DNA from: Clostridia bacterium | GTDB taxonomy: Bacteria > Bacillota > Clostridia > Oscillospirales > CAG-272 | Direction: 5' to 3' | NCBI GenBank assembly: GCA_017399145.1 | Contig: JAFQEG010000004.1 | Span: 1-64,000 of the forward strand | Length of the DNA stretch: 64,000 bases | Part shown: piece by piece, positions 1-7,554 of the stretch | How the letters are laid out: each line of letters opens with the position of its first letter | How positions within the stretch are numbered: the first letter of the stretch is position 1 | Translations under genes and position numbers: made by a program | Notes under the pieces: generated by a model | What the model saw: only the letters and a program-made list of their open reading frames with translations | Database searches by the model: none | Told to the model about the DNA's origin: nothing

Positions 1-139
1 CGCCTATGGCACTAAGCCCCCTGTATTTAAAGGGACTACGGGACTTGTGGCTCAATTTGTTTTTCCTCAGCTAGAAAGAGCTAAGCAAAAGGCTGATGCA
101 GGTCGCCTTGGCGGACTTGCCTCTCAAAGAAAGGACTAG
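1..139 (+). CDS. C-terminal tail of an unidentified protein, 5' end outside the window
   Basis: The frame starting at base 2 is open from the window edge and gives 45 residues ending ...GRLGGLASQRKD before a TAG stop at 137-139. The basic, Gly/Ala/Gln-rich tail resembles the C-termini of phage or plasmid replication-type proteins of the DUF6291 kind; this is a weak resemblance, not an identification. The same frame stays open after the TAG for another 73 codons, through a 12-bp tandem repeat and an ACTAAT-type microsatellite, to a second TAG at 359-361. Low-complexity Thr/Asn tails of this sort are common in such replication proteins, so the TAG at 137 may be a nonsense mutation. TAG is an ordinary stop elsewhere in this window (for example at the end of pflA). 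Confidence 0.45.
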   Translation, partial: AYGTKPPVFKGTTGLVAQFVFPQLERAKQKADAGRLGGLASQRKD

Positions 140-142
140 TCT

Positions 143-190
143 GCTTTAACCACTGCTTTAACCATTGCTTTAACCACCGCTTTAACCACT
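143..190. repeat. 12-bp tandem repeat, four copies
   Basis: Four head-to-tail copies of GCTTTAACCAYY lie at 143-154, 155-166, 167-178 and 179-190, differing only in the last bases. Because the unit is 12 bp it keeps the frame of the truncated gene upstream and would encode a repeated Ala-Leu-Thr-Thr motif if the TAG at 137-139 were read through. Confidence 0.9.
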
Positions 191-214
191 GGTTGCATTT
201 TGCTTGAACCCTAT

Positions 215-270
215 ACAAATACTAATACTAATACTAATACAAATACTAATACAAATACAAAGACTAATAC
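215..270. repeat. AAT/ACA/ACT trinucleotide-type microsatellite
   Basis: Alternating ACAAAT and ACTAAT units run for about 55 bases. In the frame of the upstream truncated gene they read as an alternating Thr-Asn tail. The stretch from here to about 410 holds no gene that I can support. Confidence 0.8.
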
Positions 271-367
271 GATACATTTACTAATACTAAAAAAAGGTTT
301 AAGGAATAATCGATTAGAATTATTTTTAATTCTAAATTGGAAGAATATTTTTTTAATTTAGTCTATC

Positions 368-396
368 TTAGCTGTGCGAAAGCACAATTTAGCTAA
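368..396 (+). other. Hairpin with GAAA tetraloop
   Basis: GTGC-GAAA-GCAC (374-385) forms a four-base-pair stem capped by a GNRA tetraloop. An outer stem, TTAGCT (368-373) with AGCTAA (391-396), encloses it with a five-base bulge. GTCTAT occurs on both sides (361 and 401). It lies between the truncated gene and the terminator and may be part of the same 3' UTR. Confidence 0.5.
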
Positions 397-411
397 CAGA
401 GTCTATTTAGC

Positions 412-458
412 TTTTAAGCCTTCTTGGGATTCTTGTCAAGAGGGCTTAAATTTTTTTG
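412..458 (+). terminator. Rho-independent terminator
   Basis: TTTAAGCCTTCTTG (413-426) pairs with CAAGAGGGCTTAAA (437-450), 14 pairs with one G-T wobble, and is followed at once by seven T residues. It ends transcription arriving from the left-edge gene and insulates feoA. Confidence 0.9.
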
Positions 459-478
459 GAATTTTTTTCAAAAATGTA

Positions 479-507
479 TTGACAAAGCAAGCGCATAGTG
501 ATACAAT
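479..507 (+). promoter_or_regulatory. SigA-type promoter of the feo operon
   Basis: A consensus -35 TTGACA (479-484) and a -10 TACAAT (502-507) are separated by exactly 17 bp. The expected start is near 514, about 43 bases before the feoA ATG. Confidence 0.85.
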
Positions 508-516
508 ATGTGTGGC

Positions 517-534
517 AGTTAGTTAAGACTAACT
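517..534. promoter_or_regulatory. Palindromic operator at the feo transcription start
   Basis: AGTTAGT-TAAG-ACTAACT is a perfect 7-bp inverted repeat just downstream of the -10. Its position suits a repressor. The TTAG/CTAA core recalls DtxR/IdeR/MntR-family iron boxes, which would fit an iron uptake operon; that assignment is inference. Confidence 0.6.
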
Positions 535-556
535 TGCATAGAAGGAGAGAAACAAT

Positions 557-775
557 ATGACACTAAACGAGGTAAAAATCGGCAAAACCGTGCGTGTTCT
601 ATCTATTGAGGGCGAGGGTGCAATCCGTCGCAGAATAATGGATATGGGCATTACGAGGGGAGTTGAGATTTACGTAAGAAAGGTGGCTCCCTTGGGTGAC
701 CCTATCGAGCTAACCGTTCGTGGCTTCGAGCTTTTCTTAAGAAAGCACGATGCAAAAATGATAGTTGTCGAGTAA
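557..775 (+). CDS. feoA: Ferrous iron transport protein A (FeoA)
   Basis: This 72-residue cytoplasmic SH3-like protein is the small partner of the FeoB iron(II) transporter and is thought to modulate its assembly or GTPase activity. The whole FeoA fold is present: an N-terminal strand, the IRRRIMDMGI helix that is typical of the family, the 'RGVEIYVRK.APLGDPIEL.VRG..L.LR' strands, and a C-terminal 'AKMIVVE'. Length is normal. The start is fixed by GAAGGAG about 9 bases upstream. It lies first in the feo operon under a consensus promoter with an operator-like palindrome. A 203-bp gap holding an interspersed repeat separates it from feoB. Confidence 0.97.
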   Translation: MTLNEVKIGKTVRVLSIEGEGAIRRRIMDMGITRGVEIYVRKVAPLGDPIELTVRGFELFLRKHDAKMIVVE

Positions 776-777
776 TT

Positions 778-866
778 AAGCCTTCCCCTTGAGGGGCAAG
801 GGGGACCGCAACCACCGAACAAGATAAAAAATAAAACTAACATCAGCGGTGGATGAGGTGTTGTAG
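778..866. repeat. Interspersed palindromic element between feoA and feoB
   Basis: It begins AAGCCTTCCCCTTGAGGGG and ends GCGGTGGATGAGGTG-TTGTAG, the same two ends as the copies at 3320-3401 (inverted) and 61703-61768. The first part folds as CCTTCCCC/GGGG. The middle is AT-rich and diverged. It leaves feoA and feoB on the same transcript. The rest of the 776-978 gap shows nothing else recognisable. Confidence 0.75.
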
Positions 867-978
867 AATAATGAAAAAGAATTTTACAAAGCCACCCCCT
901 AAAAATGTGGAATAGACAACAAAATTTATTTTTTAAACACAAGTTAGGCTAAACTAACCAATAGAAACGGAGAGTTAA

Positions 979-3318
979 ATGAACATAGCATTAGTGGGAA
1001 ATCCCAACTGTGGCAAAACCACCCTTTTTAACGCATTGACAGGTTCCAACCAATATGTTGGCAACTGGCCAGGCGTAACAGTTGAAAAGAAAGAGGGTAA
1101 GGCAAAGCTAAATAAAGAGGTAGTAATCACGGACCTACCTGGCATCTATTCTCTTTCACCCTATTCACCAGAGGAATTAGTTGCAAGAAGCTTTCTTGTA
1201 AATGAGTCCCCTGACGTTATTTTGAACATTCTTGACGGCACTAACCTAGAAAGGAATTTGTACCTTACAACTCAGCTAGCGGAGCTTGGTATTCCTATGG
1301 TAATTGCCATAAATATGATGGACGTTGTACGCAAGAGTGGTCTTGACATTGACAAGGACAATCTTCAAAAGACCTTAGGCGTTGAGGTTGTGGAAATCTC
1401 AGCGGTTAAGGGTCAAGGTACTACCGAGATTTTAGAGGGCGCAATTCGTGCTTACGAAAATAAAACTCTTTGTAGATGCGTAAGATACAGCAATCCAATT
1501 GAAAAGGCGCTTGATGAAATCGGTGCGCTTGCTAGCACCTCACTTCGCTTTCAACAGGTAAAGCTTTTTGACCGAGACGAGGAAACAAAAAAGCAATTTT
1601 CTCAAATCGAGCTTGGTGCAATTGAGAGCATTATTTCAAGAGTTGAGAGTGAAATCGGCACTGATAGTGAAAGTGCAATAATCAACGAGCGATACGATTT
1701 TATTACAGATAAGGTAGTAAAGGGCGTTAAGATAAAGGGCGAGAGCAAGACCTCAACCTCTGACAAGATTGACAAGGTTTTAACTCATAGAATTTTTGCC
1801 TTGCCTATCTTTGCTATAATTATGTTTCTCGTTTACTTTATCGCAATGGCACCAAACTTCATTGGCACGGCTCTGACCGACTGGGCAAACGATGGCGTAT
1901 TTGGAGAGGGCTACTTCCTATTTGGAATAGGTCAAGAAAAATACGAGGAAGCAAGCGAGGAATATACCCTTAACCAAGCAATCCTTGAAAACGTGCCCGA
2001 TGGCTATAATGGCGAGGATTTTGAAATTGAGCTAGAAAACGACGAGGGCACCTATACGGTTATAGTAACTAAACAAATGTATGAAAATGCATTTGCAAAG
2101 AAGGACCAAGAGGAGCCAAACGTTGGTAACTACGGTCCATACATAGTAGGCGTACCAACAGTTATTGGTTGGGGGCTTGAAAGCGCACAAGCGCCAGAGT
2201 GGTTATCCTCACTTTTGCTTGATGGCGTTGTTGGTGGTGTAGGGGCTGTCCTTGGCTTTGTACCACAGTTAATTATTTTGTTTATACTTTTGTCCTTGCT
2301 AGAGGACTGTGGCTATATGTCCCGTGTAGCCTTTATTCTTGATAGACTATTTAGGCGCTTTGGCTTAAGTGGTAAATCCTTTATTCCTATGCTTGTTGCA
2401 GTTGGCTGTGGTGTGCCCGGAATTATGGCTAGCCGTACAATTGAGCAAGAAAGGGACAGACGACTAACGATTATGACAACAGGCTTTATTCCTTGCTCGG
2501 CAAAAATGCCTATCGTTGGACTTGTAGCAGGCGCGCTATTCGGCGGTAATGCTTTAATTGCTACTGCCTCATACTTTATCGGTATTGGCGCTGTTGTTGT
2601 ATCCGGTATTATTCTTAAGAAAACTAAGCTATTCTCCGGTAAGCCTGCCCCATTTGTAATGGAATTACCTTCATACCACTTGCCTGTTGCCTCAAACGTG
2701 TTTAGAACAACGCTTGAGAGGGCTTGGTCCTTTATTAAGCGTGCAGGCACAGTAATCTTTATTGCAAGCGTAATTATTTGGGTGCTTAACTCTCTATCCT
2801 TTGAGGGTGGCTTCCACTACATATCCCAAGAGACAGGCGGTGCCTCAATTCTTGAAAATATAGGTAGCGCAATTTCCTTCCTGTTCGTGCCACTTGGCTT
2901 TGGTAGCTGGCAAGCAACGGTTGCAACCTTCCTAGGTCTTGTAGCTAAGGAGGAGGTTGTAGGCTTCTTTGGAGTTTTAGGTCAAGACGTAGGTCTTGAA
3001 ATCTTTGCAGGCTCTCAGCTTTGCGCATTCTGCTTCCTAGTATTCAATCTACTCTGTGCACCTTGCTTTGGCGCAATGGGTGCTATCAAAAGAGAAATGA
3101 ATAGCCCTAAGTGGACCGCCTTTGCAATCGGCTATATGAGTGTCTTTGCATACCTTGTAACACTTTGCATTTATCAAATTGGAATCCTTTTCCGCTTCGG
3201 TCACTTCGGCTTCTTTACAGTAGTTGCACTACTTGTTGTGGCAGTTGTAATATACCTACTTGTAAAGCCTGAAAAATTCTCACTAGTAGACAAAATCAAG
3301 GCGAAAATTAAAAAATAA
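979..3318 (+). CDS. feoB: Ferrous iron transport protein B (FeoB)
   Basis: FeoB is the inner-membrane iron(II) permease with a fused cytoplasmic GTPase. Residues 1-170 are the G domain: G1 GNPNCGKT (7-14), G3 DLPGIYSL, G4 NMMD. A helical linker follows, then about nine membrane segments with the conserved GCG.PG.MA and C-terminal LCAPCFGA core. At 779 residues it is longer than many FeoB proteins. The excess is an acidic extramembrane loop of about 110 residues (roughly 305-415) between the first two membrane segments. RBS is CGGAGAGTTAA before the ATG. The stop codon lies inside a 20-bp sequence (3300-3319) that is duplicated at 3402-3421 around an inserted repeat. It shares the feo promoter with feoA. 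Confidence 0.97.
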   Translation: MNIALVGNPNCGKTTLFNALTGSNQYVGNWPGVTVEKKEGKAKLNKEVVITDLPGIYSLSPYSPEELVARSFLVNESPDVILNILDGTNLERNLYLTTQLAELGIPMVIAINMMDVVRKSGLDIDKDNLQKTLGVEVVEISAVKGQGTTEILEGAIRAYENKTLCRCVRYSNPIEKALDEIGALASTSLRFQQVKLFDRDEETKKQFSQIELGAIESIISRVESEIGTDSESAIINERYDFITDKVVKGVKIKGESKTSTSDKIDKVLTHRIFALPIFAIIMFLVYFIAMAPNFIGTALTDWANDGVFGEGYFLFGIGQEKYEEASEEYTLNQAILENVPDGYNGEDFEIELENDEGTYTVIVTKQMYENAFAKKDQEEPNVGNYGPYIVGVPTVIGWGLESAQAPEWLSSLLLDGVVGGVGAVLGFVPQLIILFILLSLLEDCGYMSRVAFILDRLFRRFGLSGKSFIPMLVAVGCGVPGIMASRTIEQERDRRLTIMTTGFIPCSAKMPIVGLVAGALFGGNALIATASYFIGIGAVVVSGIILKKTKLFSGKPAPFVMELPSYHLPVASNVFRTTLERAWSFIKRAGTVIFIASVIIWVLNSLSFEGGFHYISQETGGASILENIGSAISFLFVPLGFGSWQATVATFLGLVAKEEVVGFFGVLGQDVGLEIFAGSQLCAFCFLVFNLLCAPCFGAMGAIKREMNSPKWTAFAIGYMSVFAYLVTLCIYQIGILFRFGHFGFFTVVALLVVAVVIYLLVKPEKFSLVDKIKAKIKK

Positions 3319-3421
3319 CTTAAAAGGCAAACGCCTCTTGTAAGAGGCTACACCTCATCCGTCTGCTACGCAGACACCTTGCCCCTCAAGGGGAAGGCTT
3401 TGGCGAAAATTAAAAAATAAC
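3300..3421. repeat. Palindromic element (inverted) flanked by 20-bp perfect direct repeats
   Basis: The element occupies 3320-3401. Read on the minus strand it begins AAAGCCTTCCCCTTGAGGGG, continues with a GTCTGC-GTA-GCAGAC hairpin and GGATGAGGTGTAG, and ends with CCTCTTACAAGAGG. The 20 bases at 3300-3319, which contain the end of feoB, recur exactly at 3402-3421. This is the pattern expected of an insertion that duplicated its target. Confidence 0.88.
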
Positions 3422-3440
3422 AAATGAAAGGAGGATTTTT

Positions 3441-3605
3441 ATGAATCCCGCATCAATCGTAATTTTATGTGTAGTAGGACTATTATTTGTCCTTGCAGTT
3501 GCAAACGAAATAAGAAAGAAAATTCAAAAAAAGTCCTCTGGATGCTCCTGTTGCGGTGACTGTAAGTCCTGTCACGGTTGCACCTCACAAAATACCGAAG
3601 AATAA
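3441..3605 (+). CDS. FeoB-associated Cys-rich membrane protein
   Basis: This 54-residue protein follows feoB and begins at an ATG with AAAGGAGGA upstream. Residues 4-21 form one hydrophobic segment (ASIVILCVVGLLFVLAV). A basic stretch (EIRKKIQKK) follows, then a C-terminal tail with six cysteines in the order C-C-x-C-C-x-x-C-x-x-C-x-x-C (SGCSCCGDCKSCHGC). This is the typical build of the small FeoB-associated Cys-rich proteins (FeoB_associated family) found after feoB in Clostridia. The role is unproven; a metal-handling or FeoB-stabilising job is inferred from position. It is followed at once by a strong terminator, so it is the last gene of the feo operon. Confidence 0.88.
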   Translation: MNPASIVILCVVGLLFVLAVANEIRKKIQKKSSGCSCCGDCKSCHGCTSQNTEE

Positions 3606-3628
3606 TTCCTTTATATAAAATTTTAAGC

Positions 3629-3660
3629 AAAAAAGCGAGCATTTCTGCTCGCCTTTTTTG
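3629..3660. terminator. Bidirectional terminator between feo operon and convergent lipoprotein gene
   Basis: GCGAGC (3635-3640) pairs with GCTCGC (3647-3652) around ATTTCT. Six A residues precede and six T residues follow, so it works for both converging transcripts. Confidence 0.9.
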
Positions 3661-4836
3661 TTAGTTTTGCTTTGATACCGTCAAGGTAAAGTCCTTTAGA
3701 TTGATTTCCAAAATGTAGGTTGTGCCGTTTCCAAAGAGTGAGTCGCCACCCTCGACGAGTCCTTCCTCGTCGATAATTTCAAGGACGTAGCTAAAGCCTA
3801 GCTCGGGATAGAAGCTTGGTATTATTGCGTGTTTGTTTTCTACCTCTGGTAAAAATTCGTATCTAAACAGATATGGGGTGTCATCGGCAACAGGGCTAAG
3901 AATCACGTCCTTGTCAAAGCCAGCCTGACAAAAGTAGGAGGCAGTGTCGGGATTTTGCAATTCGAAGCGTACCTGATATGTTTTTGCGTTGATATAAACC
4001 TTGTAGGTACCACCTACGTTTGCATACATTAATTCAGGGTTAATATCGTGATAATAAATAGTTTTGTTTACAATCTCTGAGTCAACTATTACCTTATAAC
4101 GGCTATTGTGAGATGCACTGAAAAAGCCAAGAGATGCGCCCCGTGGGATTTGTGTTTCTAGGTAATACTCGTTTGTTTCACTATTAAATGCCATTTCCGT
4201 GTAGGTGTAGTCGTTTAGCGAATTGTGAATGTAAAACTCACAGGTTTTTATGGTTTCATAGACAGGAGTGTCGATATTTGACACTCTTACCATATCAATT
4301 CCAAGAGTTTTTGTATCTAAAACAAGGTCGTAAATGCCTGATTTTATAACGTTGATTTGTAGGGGCTTTCCACCCTCGGTATATTCAACCTCTGCGTACT
4401 CGCTATCTCCCTCGTCGCTTAGCATAGCATAAACGTAGCTAATGGGACTGCCGTCCTTAGTATAAAGTATCTGAAGGTAGTCCTCCTCATAAAGGTAAAT
4501 ATTCTTGTAAATGCGTAGAGTGTCGTCCGTTTTATCTAAGATAAAGGGTCTGTCATGTGAATAGTTGCCACGAATTTCGGTAACTAGGCTAATTGCCTTT
4601 GAGGTGTAATAATCCTCGTTTGGCACGTAGGTGTCGTCCCCTAGGTCTGGGTGATACTCGGTTAGGTCCTTAGAATTGTCAATTGTCTCAATTGAGTCAT
4701 CATACAACCCACCAAGACCGCCTAAGCCACCGGACCCACCTGAGGCAAGGTCGCCTAAGAGTCCTAGTATTTCACAGCCTGTAAGAGTTAATGCTAAGAC
4801 AACTGTAAGTGCTATCAAACAAATTATTCTTTTCAT
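3661..4836 (-). CDS. Lipoprotein of unknown function
   Basis: The 391-residue product starts with a lipoprotein signal peptide (hydrophobic residues 4-18, lipobox LTGC with Cys at 21). A Gly-rich linker SGGSGGLGGLGG (about 33-44) follows. The rest is rich in beta-strand-forming residues, Tyr, Asp and Glu, with no transmembrane segment and no motif that I recognise. It should be anchored outside the membrane by the lipidated Cys. AAGGAGAAAGACT precedes the ATG. It stands alone, with its own promoter (4873-4901) and a shared terminator at its 3' end. Function unknown; a surface or substrate-binding protein is possible. Confidence 0.8.
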   Translation of the reverse strand: MKRIICLIALTVVLALTLTGCEILGLLGDLASGGSGGLGGLGGLYDDSIETIDNSKDLTEYHPDLGDDTYVPNEDYYTSKAISLVTEIRGNYSHDRPFILDKTDDTLRIYKNIYLYEEDYLQILYTKDGSPISYVYAMLSDEGDSEYAEVEYTEGGKPLQINVIKSGIYDLVLDTKTLGIDMVRVSNIDTPVYETIKTCEFYIHNSLNDYTYTEMAFNSETNEYYLETQIPRGASLGFFSASHNSRYKVIVDSEIVNKTIYYHDINPELMYANVGGTYKVYINAKTYQVRFELQNPDTASYFCQAGFDKDVILSPVADDTPYLFRYEFLPEVENKHAIIPSFYPELGFSYVLEIIDEEGLVEGGDSLFGNGTTYILEINLKDFTLTVSKQN

Positions 4837-4872
4837 AGTCTTTCTCCTTTTTTATTTTTTTGCCTTAATTTT

Positions 4873-4901
4873 ATTTTACCATACTCTTTCCTATATTTCA
4901 A
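4873..4901 (-). promoter_or_regulatory. Promoter of the 3661-4836 lipoprotein gene
   Basis: On the minus strand, TTGAAA (4901-4896) and TAAAAT (4878-4873) are 17 bp apart, about 37 bases before the ATG. Confidence 0.75.
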
Positions 4902-4904
4902 TAG

Positions 4905-4934
4905 AAAAAAGCCTCGATTTCTCGAGGCTTTTGT
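4905..4934 (-). terminator. Terminator of the 4985-7411 gene
   Basis: The hairpin GCCTCGA-TTTC-TCGAGGC is followed on the minus strand by TTTTTT. Nearly the same hairpin is reused at 7478-7505 and 46410-46437. Confidence 0.88.
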
Positions 4935-4984
4935 AGTTTAACCTTTTGCAAAATCACGTCTTTGTCTCGTTTTGCTATGCACCT

Positions 4985-7411
4985 TTAAGACATATCTAAA
5001 TTTACAGAGTCCTTGGGGGACGATAAAGCGATTTCTTTGGTTGCCGAAATAGTCATTTCTTCGTCAAGACTCACTATATTGCTATATGTTTTATCAAAGT
5101 CTCTCTTAAGATTGCTTTCAAAATAATCCTTTTCCACTACCGTAAATTTCTCGTCAAAAGATATAATCTCCTGTGCGGACTCGTCATAAAAGCTCACAGT
5201 CTCGGTATCCATATTGTTTGTATCCTCGCTAAGAAGTGTGGCTACTGAGGCTGTTCCCGCACATAGTCCGAAAAGAATGGCAGGAAGTATGGCAAGTATG
5301 AAGTACCACTCCGCTTCGTCGACATTCGCTATCCAGCATATAATACTCGATGCTGTTACGCCTACACCTAGAATTATAGCACACAAGCCAAAATCCCAAC
5401 CAACCAAATACGAAATAGATGAAAAAGCAACAACAGCCACAGCTCCGGCTATGTTTAATGGCAGAAAAATCGCCACGCCATTGTATACGTGAGTGCCAAA
5501 GGTTAAAAGGGCACCCAATATTAAAAATAGCGCTATACCAGATGCTAGTGTTATTCTTCCTGCCATCCCACCAATCATAAAGCCAATGCTCAGTGAAAGT
5601 ATAATTCCACCTATAGTCATAAAAAGCAGGTTTACTCCATTATCTCTACGCATCACTTCACGGAATATAAAGTTTATTGTTGCCGAAACAAGTACGGCTA
5701 AGCTTAATCCAATAGCATAGACTCTGGTAGTGCCTGGTATTATAAATAGTGGTATTGCTCCACCAGCTTGAAGCAGAAGCATAACAACATAGAAGGGTCT
5801 ATAGGTAGGGAAGTCATCCCATTCCAAGCAATAAAGAGGGTACGATGCCTTTTTTTCTAGAGTTATCCATAGTAATGCATTGGCAACACAAATCAATATA
5901 GCCAAAGCCCAATGTATACTTCCCTCAACGAGAACAAAAAGTGTAATTAAGCCACCTATGATAATCAATATACCGATAGCAATAGCCACAAACGGAAGAG
6001 CTTTCTTGATTTTTTCCTTGCGTTCTTGTTTCGCCTGTTGCTTTGTTATCTCTCTATCTACTTCTGATTTCAAGCCGTACCAACGAGATTTAAAACCAGG
6101 AATAAAGATTTCCATATCAAATTCACATGATTTTAGCTCCTTGTCAAGTGTATTAAATTCCTCAATACAATCCTTTATAAGTGCTCCACTATCCAGCTTA
6201 CTAAAGAAGTTGACATACTTCTTTGATTTATCTACTTTATTTTGATAACGTATATCATCAAGAAGCCTTTCGTTTCTCTGTCTTTCCTTTTCTATTCTAT
6301 CCTTTTCTTCCTTAGCGATAGCACACGCCTTACTCCAACGGCTTTCAAAATCACTAATATAGTCACTTAGTTTAAAGTGCTCGCTAGAAACAGATTTGTT
6401 CAAATTAAGTATATTTTCAATTATACTTATATCCTTGTGACCCATTTCGATTTCATAAAGGGGATCCTCATACTTTTCGACAATAGCTTCTATTTCCTCT
6501 TCCTTGTCAAGCGCTTCTATTTCTTTTTCCGCAAGGCAGATTATTTCTTTCCACTTACTATGAAAATTATGAATATGCTCACTCAATTCAAAATCCAAGG
6601 AGCGTAGCTCGTCCTCGGACTCAATAATTAAATCAAGGAATGACCTGTCACTTGTATTGTTGGCTTCAAATTGCTCAATAATTTTTTTGTACTTGTCAAT
6701 GATAGGCTTGTTCTTTTCGTATTCCTCTTTCTTTGACCTTTCCATTGCAATTCTCTGCTCATACAGAATAATAGATTCATTTGCACAAGCAAAGCGAGAG
6801 TCAAAATTCTCAATATACTCATTCATATCATAGGTCAAAAGCTCTCTATTTTCGTCTAGCTCCCTATATTTCGAGATAACCTCATCAGGAATATTGAACG
6901 CATAGTCACTATCACCCTTGGTGCTTCTTATACCATTAGAACAAGAATAGCCTTCGATTTTTTCAAGACAACTTCTGTACTCTTCAATTTCAGGAGTGCG
7001 AATAATTTTCAGTGCCTGCTCACGATAGTCGTCCAAAAGCGAGATTTTCTCGACATATTGCCTATTATTGTCGGTCACTTTATCATACACCTGAAGCACA
7101 TAATTAGACCATTTCTCATCCTTCTTGTTGATATTCCTCAGTTCATTAATTTCATCCTCTATCTCAAATCCTGCCTCTACATATTTAAGATTTCCTTGCA
7201 TTTTTTCAAGTAAGACAATATTTTTGAGAGATAATCTTGTTTGAAGGGGAGTTTCATTCACCATTTTTGAAGTGCACTTAACTGCATCGCACCAATATCG
7301 ACTAGCTGGAGATTGAGAAAGAGTTAATATTAATTGATCAAGCTCCTGTGCTGAAATGTTTTGTGACGATGTGTCAGCCTTTTTTCGATTGTTTCTCAAC
7401 GAGTCATTCAT
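4985..7411 (-). CDS. Large coiled-coil membrane protein of unknown function
   Basis: The 808-residue protein has three visible parts. Residues 1 to about 470 are charged and helical with heptad-like stretches. They contain several repeats of an 'L..YI.DFESRW..A..IA..E' type motif (for example HIHNFHSKWKEI, YISDFESRWSKA, FIPGFKSRWYGL), spaced roughly 100 residues apart. Residues about 475-715 hold eight to ten hydrophobic segments. A final segment of about 90 acidic residues should lie on one face of the membrane. There is no signal peptide. AAGGAGGACTAAA precedes the ATG, and the gene has its own promoter and terminator. I do not recognise the family. A structural or signalling membrane protein is a guess. 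Confidence 0.75.
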   Translation of the reverse strand: MNDSLRNNRKKADTSSQNISAQELDQLILTLSQSPASRYWCDAVKCTSKMVNETPLQTRLSLKNIVLLEKMQGNLKYVEAGFEIEDEINELRNINKKDEKWSNYVLQVYDKVTDNNRQYVEKISLLDDYREQALKIIRTPEIEEYRSCLEKIEGYSCSNGIRSTKGDSDYAFNIPDEVISKYRELDENRELLTYDMNEYIENFDSRFACANESIILYEQRIAMERSKKEEYEKNKPIIDKYKKIIEQFEANNTSDRSFLDLIIESEDELRSLDFELSEHIHNFHSKWKEIICLAEKEIEALDKEEEIEAIVEKYEDPLYEIEMGHKDISIIENILNLNKSVSSEHFKLSDYISDFESRWSKACAIAKEEKDRIEKERQRNERLLDDIRYQNKVDKSKKYVNFFSKLDSGALIKDCIEEFNTLDKELKSCEFDMEIFIPGFKSRWYGLKSEVDREITKQQAKQERKEKIKKALPFVAIAIGILIIIGGLITLFVLVEGSIHWALAILICVANALLWITLEKKASYPLYCLEWDDFPTYRPFYVVMLLLQAGGAIPLFIIPGTTRVYAIGLSLAVLVSATINFIFREVMRRDNGVNLLFMTIGGIILSLSIGFMIGGMAGRITLASGIALFLILGALLTFGTHVYNGVAIFLPLNIAGAVAVVAFSSISYLVGWDFGLCAIILGVGVTASSIICWIANVDEAEWYFILAILPAILFGLCAGTASVATLLSEDTNNMDTETVSFYDESAQEIISFDEKFTVVEKDYFESNLKRDFDKTYSNIVSLDEEMTISATKEIALSSPKDSVNLDMS

Positions 7412-7447
7412 TTTAGTCCTCCTTAAGCTAAACCTCTGTAATATTAA

Positions 7448-7476
7448 ATATTATCACAACAATACTACAAAGTCAA
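7448..7476 (-). promoter_or_regulatory. Promoter of the 4985-7411 gene
   Basis: On the minus strand, TTGACT and TAATAT are 17 bp apart, with TGTGA before the -10 (extended -10). Confidence 0.75.
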
Positions 7477-7477
7477 C

Positions 7478-7505
7478 AAAAAGCCTCGATTTCTCGAGGC
7501 TTTTG
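7478..7505 (-). terminator. Terminator of the 7555-9372 lipoprotein gene
   Basis: The hairpin GCCTCGA/TCGAGGC is followed on the minus strand by a TTTTTG run. It sits two bases upstream of the next promoter, giving very tight packing. Confidence 0.85.
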
Positions 7506-7554
7506 TATATTACCATTGCCGGACCCCCTTTAGGGCGTGCCTTGTGCAGATGGC

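Noticed and set aside
670..942. Minus-strand frame of 90 codons over feoA and the adjoining repeat
   Set aside because: It overlaps feoA in antisense and is made partly of the palindromic element. No ribosome binding site or family resemblance is seen.
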